A DNA stretch of 64,000 bases, from assembly GCA_029844215.1 (NCBI GenBank), contig CM056724.1, positions 36,122,446 through 36,186,445 on the forward strand. The letters run 5' to 3'. Both the position numbers and the translations under genes were made by a program. Positions 44,341 to 54,960 of the stretch are shown here, in pieces. The notes beneath the pieces are model-generated. The model had not been told where the DNA came from, did no database searches, and saw nothing but the letters and a program-made list of their open reading frames with translations. The first letter of the stretch is position 1. Each line of letters starts with the position of its first letter. Origin of the DNA: Przewalskia tangutica. Its lineage: Eukaryota; Streptophyta; Magnoliopsida; Solanales; Solanaceae.

Positions 44341-44843
44341 AGATCGTTAAATCGGGTGGGCAAGGTTGCCTACGAGTTGGATCCGCCATAAGAGTTAGAG
44401 CGGTACATCCGGTCTTCCATGTCTCTATGTTGCGGAAGTGTATCGGTGATCCAAATGGCGAGTTTTCCCTACTAGTGAGGTCCAGTGTGAGAGGGTTATC
44501 GTATGAGAGAGTCCCATAGCGATACTCGATCGCCAGTCGATCGCGGACCAAGGATGTAGCTTCCGTCAAAGTCCTGTGGAGGAATGATAACCGAGAGGAG
44601 ATGACTTGGGAGGCGGATGAGGACATGTTGGGGAAGTATCCTCACTTATTTCCTATACCTTCAGGTAATTCAGCTTCCCTTACTGGTCAAGTTTTAAATT
44701 GAAGTATCTCTTTTGCTTAAATGCTATTATGTGGTCATGTGTGGCATTTTTGGTATGTCGGGGTTGTGAAAGGAAACTATGTCGCTAATTAAGTTTGACT
44801 CCGAAAGAACATTCGGGGACGAATGTTTCTAAGGGGGGAAGAA
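44341..44843 (+). pseudogene. Element D chromodomain end, hairpin and polypurine tract
   Basis: RVGKVAYELDPP (shifted, near 44350-44385) precedes the chromodomain piece REEMTWEADEDMLGKYPHLF at 44593-44652, followed by PIPSGN. After about 130 bp of non-coding sequence come the stem AACATTCG-GGGA-CGAATGTT (44808-44827), the purine run AAGGGGGGAAGAA and the 3' LTR at 44844. Confidence 0.82.
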
Positions 44844-46057
44844 TGTTACACCCCGTAATTACAGGACATGCCTTAAGAACGTAGGTAAGAACTCACAAAT
44901 GTTAAGGATTCGAGACTTGTAAAAATTTATCGGAAATTATGAAATTGTCGGAAAAACATTGTGTTGTGTCGAATGGGAGGGCGACACGTGTCACCCCCCT
45001 TAGATGATGCCTTGGTCGAAATGTGCAAGGGCATGAATGTCATTGGACCTTTGTTGCAAGACAAGTCTTGCAAGTTGTGGCTTGACAATCTTGACCAAGT
45101 CAATTAGTCAATAAGTCTTGACTTACAAAGAGCTTATCCAAGCCTCACATTTGGTTATATCTTGACCATCCTTTACTCTATATAATACTAGTAGTGCTAG
45201 AGAGCCAACACTTAGAAAATTTCACACAAAAATTGGAAGAACATAGGCATAAGCTCTGTTCACTTAGCAAAAGAAGGAAAAAATTTGTTCCTTGTTCTTT
45301 TAATTCCCACTTTAAACCAAGGTTCTTAGGTGTATTGTAAACATCTCAATAGAAAAATCTTGGAAAAGATTGTTTACGGGTTAGTCGCAAACGAAAACCT
45401 AAGTCTTTCTAGGTTTTATTTGAAGACTTGAAGGATAATTGTTGGTGTTGTTCTAAGGGTCTCAAGCGGATTGAAGTGTCTTGGAGGCTATAAACTACTA
45501 AGGAGCGACTTCGGATTGGAGTTGGATTAAGAATCATTGAGGTATAATCTTGTTCTTTGAAAGTATTACAAGATTATTTATTTTGTTGTTGTTAGCTTTG
45601 TATGTTGCAAGCATGGAGTTGTTATCTTGAGGTTAAGGATTATGGATTGATTATAGCCTTGGAAATCCGAAATGTAATGTAAGCCATGATTAAGTTGAAT
45701 TACAATTTAATCGTTGTTAGAACCGTCGCATGTCATTGACTTAAGGATTATGGTTATTATAATCAAATGTGACTTAATATCATGTTATGCTACAAATTTG
45801 GTTTGAATTATAATTGTGAGCCAATTGGGGCTGTTTAGTTAGTCATTTGTATTGGACTACCTTCTATATAATTGTGAGCCAATTGGGGCTGTTTAGTTAG
45901 TCATTTGCATTGGATTATCTTCTATATTGTTGTGAGCCAATTGGGGCTGTTTGGTTATTGTATTTCGACCTTGGAAAAGGTGGCAAAGTAAGTAAAAACA
46001 AAGGAGGTGCTGTCCGATTTTCCGTAGAATTTAGAGACTTAACCCTTATTATATTAT
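44844..46057 (+). repeat. Element D 3' LTR, truncated
   Basis: First 1.2 kb of the LTR, starting TGTTACACCCCGTAATTACA. It breaks off at TATTATATTATT, where the 5' LTR goes on ACGAGTGTAGTAAGG. The lost part includes the CG-rich array and the LTR terminus. What follows is unrelated. Confidence 0.87.
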
Positions 46058-46536
46058 TAAGGGCAAGTCTTGGAATCGCAAACAAAGTGGAAAATGATGG
46101 ATTTATTATTAACTAAGAATTTCATTTAAAAGACTTTTACTTTGGTAAAAACAGGACTTATCCGTAATTAAGTACTACTTTTCTTTACTGTATTTGATAC
46201 AGTTTCTTCTGCATTCATTTCTTACGTAACTAATTAGACAATATTGTTAAATTGATTCACTGAATTGCTCAACTAATTAGCCCCTAATTGCCAACTTTGG
46301 GGTTCATCCAATTATAGGTGTTTTTGCTTAATGTGTTAGTGCTCCTAAGCTAAAAGTCTCTCTCTCACACACACATTTAAGTAAATCTCTTTTGAGTTGA
46401 GACCATTTTTGAGACTCAGGTCAAACTTTGCTCAATATTCATCTTTAAAAACGGTTTTGGATTTTCTGAAAAAGTCTTTTAAACTTTTGGGAGTAGTATA
46501 AAATATCTTACAAGCAAGTATTCAGACATATTTCTT
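46058..46536. other. Non-coding, no recognised element
   Basis: AT-rich sequence with a CTCTCTCTCACACACACA microsatellite near 46358-46375. I see no gene. It may be unique sequence or an old repeat. Confidence 0.4.
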
Positions 46537-46852
46537 AGACCTTGTTTGGAAGGACATCTTGGAATTGGATTTGAGTGTAATTACTTAGTTTGTGTTGTTT
46601 GTTTGGCCAAGTAATTAGTTGGTTATGTGGAAATTGAGTGTAATTGAGAGTTGATAATTACATTCTCTAATCTCAAAGGGGTTGAGAATTGAAATTGTTG
46701 CCTTTTTTTTCAGATTTTTTTTCCTAAAAAGAAAAAGACTTTTCCATATCACCTTGACTCCTTCCAAAATCTGAAATGTTGAACACTCCAGGTATCTACT
46801 CATCCAAAGCTTTTTATTTTAAAATTTTGTACATTATTAGATAAAAAATCTT
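46537..46852. mobile_element. MITE-like fragment, interrupted by mini-Copia F
   Basis: Opens CCTTGTTTGGAAGGACATCT and carries GAGTGTAATTACTTAG, TGTTTGTTTGGCCAAGTAAT and GAGTGTAATTGAGAG. A related fragment in opposite orientation is at 57240-57412, ending ATGTCCTTCCAAACAGAC. The shared GTTTGGAAGGACAT terminus and GTGTAATTAC words suggest one MITE family with palindromic interior. Class not determined. Confidence 0.45.
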
Positions 46853-47028
46853 TGTATTAGCGAATATTTTTCATATATTTCCGATATATTGTGTAATTAT
46901 GAGTGTTGTATATTTATGGTAGATTAAAATCTTTACTGTATTAGGGTTTCACCTTGTACACACTATATATATTTGTATTAATGAGAAAGACTTTCAAGGG
47001 AGATTAATACAATCTTACATGCTATCAG

Positions 47029-47820
47029 AGTATGACCCCAACCGAAATATTATACCAACGGATCCTCTCCTATGATCATCTTCGGATTTTTCGGTTGCCT
47101 ATGCTATCCCAATTTGTCCTCCACCGCTCTCATAAATTGGCACCCCGAACCACTCCGTGTATCTTCGTAGGGTTTCCGTCCACTCATAGGGGCTATTATG
47201 TTATGACTTGTCTACTCATCAGATTCACATCTCTCGTCACATTTGACGAAATCACATTCCCTTTCTCAAACATTCAAAAATTCTGCAAAACGGACTATAC
47301 TTTTCTTGACGAATCCGACATCTCTCCCGTCATCCTCAGCGAACTGTTTCAGTCCACCATAAAAAACCCACATCTTTCACGTATCGCCGATACAGCTGAC
47401 CGCCTCTCTGTGATTCTGCCACCTATCACCACCACCACCGATTGCATCTCTGCGTCCCTGTCACCATCATGTTCTCCATCACAAATGCAACTGATTGCCA
47501 CCACCGATAATCGGCCCAACATCTCGGTATCACCACCGGTCACCGTCCCTATCACTGTGTCACCAACACTATCCCAAAGCAACCCCGCAACCCTACCAAC
47601 CACCGTAAATCCACACCGTACCACCACAATCAGAACACTGACCCAACCCCTACCGACACCATACCCCACATCCTCCATCTCGATCTACCCATATCGGTAC
47701 CACCACACAATCCATTGTCAAACCCAGAAACTGCCCAACCCGCAACTGTACCCAGTAACCACATTGACACACCAAATTAATACCCGGATCCAATCCCACA
47801 CTGTGACCCAGACCCAATAA
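47029..47820 (+). pseudogene. Element F integrase C-terminal end and Pro/Thr-rich linker
   Basis: The frame at 47032-47820 opens TPTEILYQRILSYDHLRIFR, then HKLAPRTTPCIFVGFPSTHR, FDEITFPFSN and DYTFLDESDISPVI. It corresponds to G's NRTPTDILYRKTPSYDH and on to DYSFLDEPVISPII. After about residue 110 it becomes a Ser/Thr/Pro-rich linker (47380-47820), usual between integrase and RT in Copia polyproteins. Everything before, including gag, protease and the integrase core, is deleted. Confidence 0.82.
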
Positions 47821-47959
47821 CCAACACAAATACCCAGAATGCCTCCTCACACCGTATGGAAATCCGTGTCCAACACGAGATTTTCAAACCTAAAGTCTAA
47901 TTTAACCTATCCACACAAATCATATTCCCGATTTCTAAAAAAAAAACAAAATTAACCAA

Positions 47960-49175
47960 ACTAGATCCAAATTGAAATGCGGTCATGTGTGAGGAGTTTA
48001 ATGCTTTAACGAAACAACATACTTGGGATTTGTCCTCGACCGAGGGGGTGAATATGATCTGATGCATGTGGGTTTTTAGTCACAAATATAGAGACATTGG
48101 TGACTTAGAAAGGTATAAGGCTAGACTTGTGGCTAATGACACTAATCAACAGGAGGACATTGATTGTGGTGAGACATTTAGTCCGTTTGTTAAATCGGCC
48201 ACCATTCGCACAGTTACGAGTATTGTTATGAGTAAGCATTAACCGATTCATCAACTTGATGTGAAAAATGCATTTCTACATGAGAATTTAAAAGAGATTG
48301 TTTACATGCACCAATCACATGGCTTTGTCCATCCAACAATACCTAAGTATGTATGTCGTCTTCATAAGTCATTTTATAGTTTGAAACAGGACCCCAGAGC
48401 GTGGTATGAACGCTTTGTCAGGTACATTATGCAGATTGGGTTTGTAGGCAACAAATGTGATAATTCTCTCTTTATTTTTCATCGAGGTAGTAGCACTGCT
48501 TACTTATTACTATATGTGGATGATATTGTTCTCACTGCCTCATCTGATGTGTTGAAAAATGAGATTATTACATTACTTAAGATCGAATTTGCTATGACTG
48601 ACTTGGGGAAATTGAGTTACTTCTTGGGGATATCAGTGACCAAATCTGCAAATACTATGTTCTTGAGTCAGTGTAAGTATGCAGATGAGATTGTGTACAT
48701 AGCTAAAATGACAAATAGCAAGATCATGCCCACTCCGGTAGATTCTAAATCAAAGCTCAGTGCTGTTGATGGTGCTCCAGTCTCCGATCCTACTCTTTAT
48801 AGGAGCCTTACAGATGCACTTCAGTATCTTACATTCACCAGACCTGATATTTCTTATGTTGTTCAACATGTGTGTTTATGCATGCCCCCAAAAATTCTCA
48901 TTTTACTGCTCTTAAGTGTATCATCTGATACATTAAGGGCACACTTGATTATGGATTGCACATATACCCCTCTGCACCGAACATGTTATTATCATATACG
49001 GATGCTGATTGGGTAGGCTGTCTGGACACGCGACGCTCTACCTCCGACTATTGTATATTCTTAGGGGATAATCTCATTTCTTGGTCTACCAAAAGGCAAG
49101 CCACATTATCCCGTCGAGTGTCGAAGCAGAGTACAGAGGCGTTTCCAATATTGTAGCTGAGATATGTTGGCTCTG
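47960..49175 (+). pseudogene. Element F reverse transcriptase and RNase H
   Basis: A broken start (DPNWNAVMCEEFNALTKQHT-like, 47965-48030) leads to a frame with DIGDLERYKARLVANDTNQQ, a stop at 48241, then QLDVKNAFLHENLKEIVYMH, SFYSLKQDPRAWYERF and the catalytic LLLYVDDIVLTAS near 48505-48545. Then FAMTDLGKLSYFLGISVTKS and YLTFTRPDISYVVQHVC. RNase H follows after a shift: DADWVGCLDTRRSTSDYCIF and ISWSTKRQATLSR, up to about 49156. Copia order (integrase before RT) is confirmed. Confidence 0.88.
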
Positions 49176-49462
49176 AAATTTACTTTTGGATCTCCAGTGT
49201 CCCTTGCGTAAGATGTCTATAGCTGTGACAACATATCTACCATATATCTATCTCACAATCCGGTTCAACATCAGCGAATCAAACACATTGAGATTGATAT
49301 ATATTTTGTTCGTGAGAATGTTGCTCTCGGTCATGTCAAAGTGTTGCACGTGTCTTATTCGTATCAGTATGTAAATATTTTCACAAAAGGACTACCTAAA
49401 CATTTATTTATCGACTTCAGATCCAGTCTTAGCATCTGCCTCCTCCCGCTCCGACTGAGCCC

Positions 49463-49619
49463 CGTATTAGCGAATATTCCCGATATATTATGTAATTATG
49501 AGCGTTGTATATTTATGATAGATTAGGATCTTTACTGTATTAGGGTTCCACCTTGTATACACTATATATATTTGTATTAATGAAAAAGACTCCCCAAAAA
49601 AGATTAATACAATCTTACA
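49463..49619 (+). repeat. Element F 3' LTR
   Basis: CGTATTAGCGAATATTCCCG to AAGATTAATACAATCTTACA. The promoter-like ACTATATATATTTGTATTAA is shared with the 5' LTR (46963-46982). Confidence 0.88.
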
Positions 49620-50200
49620 CCTTATCTCCTTGTTTGGTCATCAGTTCTTCGTTATTGTCATTATATGAGTATATTTTTTTGTCTTGATTTTTATTCTTTT
49701 ATTTGGTGTGATAATATATTACAAAAGAATATGTCGATAAAGAAATAAAGTAAGTTGTCTTGATTTCCATTCTATTTTGGTTTGATAATCAATTTTTTTT
49801 ATGCTGATAAAAAATTATGAAATTTTATGTTTTTGTCTAACTTTTATGCTCTTAACTAAACATTGTTAAAAACAAATTCTCTGCAACAATAAACTATATG
49901 TGAAGTTATGTGATTGTGAGAATTAGGATCTTCTTATAACTTATTTATTATTATTCTAAAGAAGGTTTATTTATTACTTATTAATATTAACAACTTAAAT
50001 CACAAGCTAAAAAATACATCATTATGATTAAATACTAGGATGTTGGAAAGATATCTTCTCAAAAATTTACCTCATTTTCTCTAATCCACTTTTCTATCAT
50101 TGGTTCAAGATAGGGTGATAGATGGACCGTTTAGGCTTAAATTGAGCGGGTCAAGATGAGTCAATGTTCAACCCTGCCCAAAGATTGTTTGGATTAAGAT
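49620..50200. other. AT-rich non-coding spacer
   Basis: No gene or known element seen. Open frames are short and lack domains. Confidence 0.4.
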
Positions 50201-51000
50201 GGGTGTGCCAAGATGGGTAATAACCCAACTTGTCCATTACTTTTATAAATTTCATATTTTTTGTAAAAGTAAAAATATGATAGAGAAATTTGAGAATGGG
50301 CGGTAGGGCAAGTGGGGTGGGGGAGAGGTAGGGGTACATGCGGGAGGTGGGCGAGGAAAAAAATTCATATTATTTATAAAAGTAAAAAAATGAAATAGAA
50401 TTTTGAGGATGAAGGTAGGGCAAGTGGGGGTAAGGCGGGGGTGTAAGAAAAAAATTCATATTTTTTATAGAAGTAAAAAAATATGAAATATAAATTTGAG
50501 GATGGGGTAAGGAATGAGGGTAGGGGAGGTATTAGAATTTTGAGGATGGAGGTAGGGAAAGTGAGGGTGAGGTGGTGGTAGGTGGGGCTGGGACTGGGGG
50601 AGGAGAGGTGTAAGAAAAAGTTTCATATTTTTTTATAAAAGTAAAAAAATACATGAAATAGAAATTTGAGAATGATATAGGGCAAGTGGGGGTTGGGTGG
50701 TAGGTGTGGTAGAGGGTGATGGGGTAGGTAAGGTAGGGCAGGGATGGGAGAGGTAAGATTTTTTTATCTTTTCTATAATTTTTATATTAAAGTAAGAAAA
50801 TATAAAATATAAAATTGTATGGTGGTTGAGGGGGGGTTGGTGTGGGGTAGGGCGAGAGGTAGGGGTAGATGGGGTAAGTGGGGGTAGGTGGGGTCGAGGT
50901 GGGTACAAGTGGTAGGATAGTGTAGGGTCGGTGGATAGTGTGGTGGGGGTGGGCGATATGTGTAGGGTCGGTGGATAGTGTGATGGGTGTTTGGGGTGCA
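50200..51000. repeat. Purine-rich (G-tract) minisatellite
   Basis: About five degenerate units of roughly 90-130 bp. Each has an AT part (TTCATATTTTTTATAAAAGT then AAAAAAATATGAAATAGAAA) and a G-rich part (TTTGAGGATGGGGTAGGG, GGCAAGTGGGGGTAGG). From 50820 the AT part is gone and only G-rich sequence with GGTGGGGT words remains. The + strand is strongly G-rich, and runs of three to seven G could form quadruplexes. The Pro/Thr-rich open frames on the - strand are by-products. Confidence 0.75.
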
Positions 51001-51718
51001 TTGGACAATTTTTATTGTTCCAAAAAATGGTTTTCCTGAAATATTAAAGAAATTTTTTTCATAGGAAAATATTTCTCAAGCAAGCAATAAGGGAAAATAT
51101 GAAAGATATTTTTCGAAAAATATTATCCTTCCTACCAAACACACCGCCTGATCTTGATCTTGAGTATTACAAAAGTGATTACAAAAGTGAGTTTCTATAT
51201 GGATGTCCATAGTTTATCCATATTTATTTATATATTTATGGATTAAAAATATACTGAAACTCATATTTATCCAATTGCAATATACGTAATCCAACTCACT
51301 AAAATGTGAATTAAATGGGTTGATTTTATAAATATGGGTTGAAATTGCCAACTCTACTAATAATTACAACGTACAAGCATAATAATAATAAAATTATTTA
51401 AATAATTATTTATAGATAAAAATCGTAATCTAGAGTCGAGCTCTAATGGTTAAGATTTCGCATTTCCGTGGATCAAATTTGAGCTTCATTTGAGCTGCTG
51501 ATTTGTGATAGGTCAACTTGGACTAGCCCAAATTAGTCCGTCATCAAAATCACTCTTGCTCAAATCCATCAAATCTTGGATGGATTGGATGAGTTATTTG
51601 GATTTGAACTTATTTCTTCATCCCTAGTTCAAGGTTAGTTTCTAGCATTACATTTTACTTTTACCAACTAAAAGTTATTACTAATTATTTTGTGCTATAT
51701 CTTAAAGTTATTGCAAGT
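51001..51718. other. Non-coding, likely old repeat remnants
   Basis: AT-rich. The stretch near 51010-51145 (TTTTCCTGAAATATT, AATATTATCCTTCCTACCAA, ACACACC) looks like the end of a hAT-type MITE. A tRNA-like AGCTCTAATGGTTAAGA near 51439 recalls a SINE A-box, without a clear B-box. No gene. Confidence 0.35.
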
Positions 51719-51781
51719 CTTTTGAAGGATTGTATTGGTGCTATAGATGGAACTCATATTCCTGCGCATTAGGAGGAAGAT
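51719..51781 (+). pseudogene. PIF/Harbinger transposase fragment
   Basis: The text reads LLKDCIGAIDGTHIPAH, then a stop at 51771-51773 and EED. The D-C-x-G-A-I-D-G-T-H pattern is the first catalytic Asp region of PIF/Harbinger (DDE_Tnp_4) nucleases. The rest is lost: the LTR of Copia H starts at 51782 right after EED. Confidence 0.7.
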
Positions 51782-52055
51782 GTTGAAAATTTACTAATAT
51801 GGAATTAAGATTATCCCATTATTTATGACTCGAACAATTGGGATCTCGCACGTCGGAAACGTCGTTTCCACATACGTGCACACGTAGTGCCAAGTATCGT
51901 AAAATTTCATTAGTGAAAGAGATATTGGTACGTGAGTAAACGTTTGAGACATGAAATAATGAACGATAGTTGGTTAAATGACACGTGTTCCACGTTGGTA
52001 AATGAAGGAAGAAGTGTACGAAGTGTAAGATCGAAACGAGTCGAAAAAGGGCCGC
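51782..52055 (+). repeat. Element H 5' LTR (truncated)
   Basis: Starts TGTTGAAAATTTACTAATAT. It matches the 3' LTR through GGAAGAAGTGT.CGAAGTGTAA and AAAAGGGCCGC, then departs exactly at that GC-rich motif. The U3 end, R, U5 and primer-binding site are gone. Confidence 0.8.
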
Positions 52056-53179
52056 ATCAGAAGTTTAATCTCACTTTCCTTCCCGTTTAAAGATTGGACT
52101 ATTGTAAACAATTGTTTAAAAGATATGGACTTAGGTTGTAATAAATTGGCTCTATGGACAATCCTAAGTAAGCGCCAGAAATTTTCCTGGGCACCAATCA
52201 CAAGGGAAGATGACTAAAGACAAGGACTAGAGGACTAGAGACCAACCTGTCAATGTTTCCCACAGAAGATCCGTCTTTTGGCAGAATAGTATTGGACACT
52301 CAGTCATACAAAGCCTACGGGCGACTTAAGTGGGCCAGAGTTTTCCAGATCTTAAAAGATCTGAAGGCCAAACGAAAGGTAGAAAAAAAATTCCAGTCTG
52401 CCAAGACAACTGGAGTGGACCAGAGTATCTAGATCTCATACGATTCGGTTACACCCTAACCACGGACAAGAGATTGTTTATGTGAAGCAACACCACTTCT
52501 AAACTAGAAAGAGTTGGAAAGGTTGTTCTCAAAGGACTTTAGGAAATGCGATCTCTAACAAGAGGTGATACATGTCCCAAACTTGATTTCAAGGACGCTG
52601 TTGGTCAAGCTGGTTTGAAACTATTCCAACAGGTCTGTAATAACTAAGAATTGTATAGTACATCTGTAGCCAAGAGAATGATATATTTGTAACCCGTGCA
52701 TCTTTGCCTTCATAGATTAAGACACGTTGAATAGAAAATCATTCAAAAGCTAACTAAGTTGAGATTGTTGCCTTCTGTCGACATAAAACCTCAAAATTGA
52801 CGTGAGGTAGGCGAAGAGGCAAAATGACCTTTCCATTCCGTCGAAGGAATAACAAAAGAAGCACCGCTCCTCTATAACATAGTCACGCCTACGTGGGTCA
52901 TTTACAAATAGAGGGGGGAGACAAGTATGTTGTGATATTCATTGATGACGGTATAATGTATTGCATCATTTGTTGAAGAACAAAGATGAATTTGTTGAAG
53001 CGGATGAGCGCTATAAAACAGAAGTTGCAAAACTACTAAGTCTACGGATTGAGGAATTCGTAGTGATAGAGGAGGTGAATGCGAAATATCGTGTGACAAA
53101 CGACTGCTCCTTACTCAACTCATTCTAACAGTGTTAGCCAAGCGCAGATCCGTACGCCCAAGATATGTGGGGCAAAACA

Positions 53180-53420
53180 ATCCTTACCGCTAATGCGATT
53201 TTCAACAGAACTCCGCATAAGGATAAGGATAACACTCCATGTGAAACATGAAATTAATCCCATATACAATTGTTGCGATATGGGGTAGTGTGGCAAGGGT
53301 TGGAGAACCTAAGCCAAAGCAGGTCAAGATTGGACCTAAGACTGTAGATTGCATATCCACTGGATCTGCAAAAAAATAGTATTGCTTATCACATCTTGGT
53401 GCCAAAGAATACTGAATTCT
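53180..53420 (+). pseudogene. Element H integrase C-terminal region
   Basis: Shifted pieces read AIFNRTPHKDKDNTPCETW (53189-53250), then counterparts of YGVVWQG... and KVKIGPKTVDCIFIGYAHNS (53310-53370), then the AYHILVPKN-like strand. This is the typical Copia integrase end with a KTVDC-F-G motif. Confidence 0.7.
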
Positions 53421-53639
53421 TTGAAGATAACTTTCCTTAAGAAGAAAAAAGAAGTCGTTGCTCAAGGTTAACAAGAACCCGCGAGTCCTGGTTGTACGAA
53501 ACTAGATGTTCCAGATCTACATGACTCGGAAATTGCTAACTATCCGGAACTTAATGTTCCAGATCTACAAAACTTATGGATTTTAGATGTTGAACCGAGA
53601 CAGAGCAAAAAGAGGGGACAAAGAATTGTTCCAGGCCTT

Positions 53640-54500
53640 CTAGCTTATATGGTTGAGAATGACCAATGGACAATTAACAAAGAATTGTCGTCTCCAGAAG
53701 CACTGCTTTGGAAAGAAGCTAAAAAGAGAGAAATATACTTCATCAGATAGAACCACACTTGTATGATGATTGATCTTCCTCCATGAAAAGAACCTCTGGG
53801 TTGTAAAAGTGGATACTCAAATTGAGAAAAAAATATATGGATCTACTGATGAGTATAAGGCCTCGGATACTTGGACGTGTGCTCCTATGTGAATTGCTTA
53901 ACATCCATAGCCACCGCAGTCTTGCGTGACATGGATGTTCAGAAAGCCTTCCTAATTGGAGAGTTGGTTTAGTGGACTGTTGGGCTTCTTCCTGAACTTC
54001 CTTGTTGGTCCCTGAAATATTTACATTTTGGTCCTGAAAGTTTCAGATAAAACAGAAATAATGAATCTGACTACAGAAACATTGATTCTGAAGCTAAAAA
54101 ACCAACAGTTGGAAAACCAAAAGTCTGAAAGTGAAAGAAGAAATTAATATGGAACAAATTGAGGGGTATGTGGTTCCAGGGAAGATAAAAAAGTCTGTCG
54201 ACTTGTCTAATTTCTGTGCGGGCTAAAACAAGCCCCGAAGTAATGGTGCGAAAATTGTGATAGTTTTCTACTATCGAAGGGTTTCTCCATTAATGAGTGT
54301 GCCAAATATGTCTACATGAAAGATAATTCTGACTCGTTCGTCATGATACGTCTTTACGTAGACGACATGTTGATCACAGGGAGAAGTCCTAGTGATCCTA
54401 GAGACTAAGAGTATGTTGAAACGATGTTTCGATATGAATAATATGGGTATTGCAGATGACATCTTAGGAATTGGGAATTCCAAGACATCTAACAGACTGG
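53640..54500 (+). pseudogene. Element H reverse transcriptase
   Basis: Early pieces at 53690-53970 include a DMDVQKAFLIGEL-like motif near 53931-53968 (relatives: DVKTAFLNGDL). Later come KQAPK.WCEN and FLLSKGFSINECAKYVYMKD. The active-site motif LYVDDMLITG lies near 54350-54380, followed by a NMGIADDILGI-like segment near 54440-54475. Stops and slips are frequent. Confidence 0.78.
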
Positions 54501-54769
54501 TCTAAACCAAACTCATATGTGAGGTGTTTTGACAGTCTAGTTGAAGTTATCAATGTATATGAATCATAGAATTGATTGGAATCATGGTGCACCCATATAC
54601 CAAGAGAGATATGCGCAGGTCACATGTAGTTCAGTGTATTTTACACACTATACTGATATGGCATCATCTCATAAATAAGCTCAGTTGAACTAAGGTTCAC
54701 TCGTGATTCTGGAAATGACCAATAGAAGGCGTTAAATAGGATGTGACAACATCTGAATTATTCGCTTAT

Positions 54770-54960
54770 ATATGGATTATGGTATTCTGGATGCCCAGCA
54801 GTTCTGAGAGAACACGGTGATGCAAACTGTACATCAGATCTAAAGAATACCAAAATCCACAAGTGGATGTATATGGTGTGTCTTTTTTGAAAATCCTCTA
54901 AGCAAACTTGCATCGGCCGATTCGTAATGGAATCGGAGTTTATCCCTTTTTACAAAACAT
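54770..54960 (+). pseudogene. Element H RNase H remnant
   Basis: Shifted counterparts of DANCTSDLKNTKSTSGCIWC and FLKSSKQTCIGRFVMESEFI are readable at 54818-54945. This is the terminal Copia RNase H region (relatives: TKSTSGYVF, SWKSSKQT). Confidence 0.65.

Larger units (their letters stand above)
37100..46057 (+). mobile_element. Element D, full-structure Tekay-type Gypsy with truncated 3' LTR
   Basis: 5' LTR 37100-39922 (2823 bp, TGTTACACCCC to GGTCGTGACA), interior with gag-PR-RT-RH-INT-chromodomain to 44843, and 3' LTR 44844-46057, which stops at AACCCTTATTATATTATT. In the 5' LTR that point is 38307. The two LTRs are very similar; the differences are mostly short indels and TTGGA/TCGA-type changes. 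Its LTR differs from A-C (TGTTACACCCCGTAATTACAG start), so it is a separate subfamily. Confidence 0.87.
46853..49619 (+). mobile_element. Copia element F, internally deleted
   Basis: Short LTRs: 46853-47019 (167 bp, TGTATTAGCGAATATT to AATCTTACA) and 49463-49619 (157 bp, first base mutated to C). Primer-binding site TGCTATCAGAGTATG at 47020. The interior jumps from the primer-binding site straight into the end of integrase. The LTRs are clearly related to G's 5' LTR (57644-57811), and the pol parts align with G, so F is a deletion derivative of G's family. Confidence 0.85.

Noticed and set aside
47349..47850. Two minus-strand frames rich in Gly and Val
   Set aside because: They are the reverse of the Pro/Thr-rich linker of Copia F.
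50633..51008. Pro/Thr/His-rich minus-strand frames resembling a structural protein
   Set aside because: They follow the G-rich minisatellite in two overlapping frames. Low-complexity by-products.
51434..51560. tRNA-derived SINE or tRNA gene
   Set aside because: An A-box-like AGCTCTAATGGTTAAGA is followed by no good B-box, cloverleaf or tail. Mentioned only as a faint resemblance.
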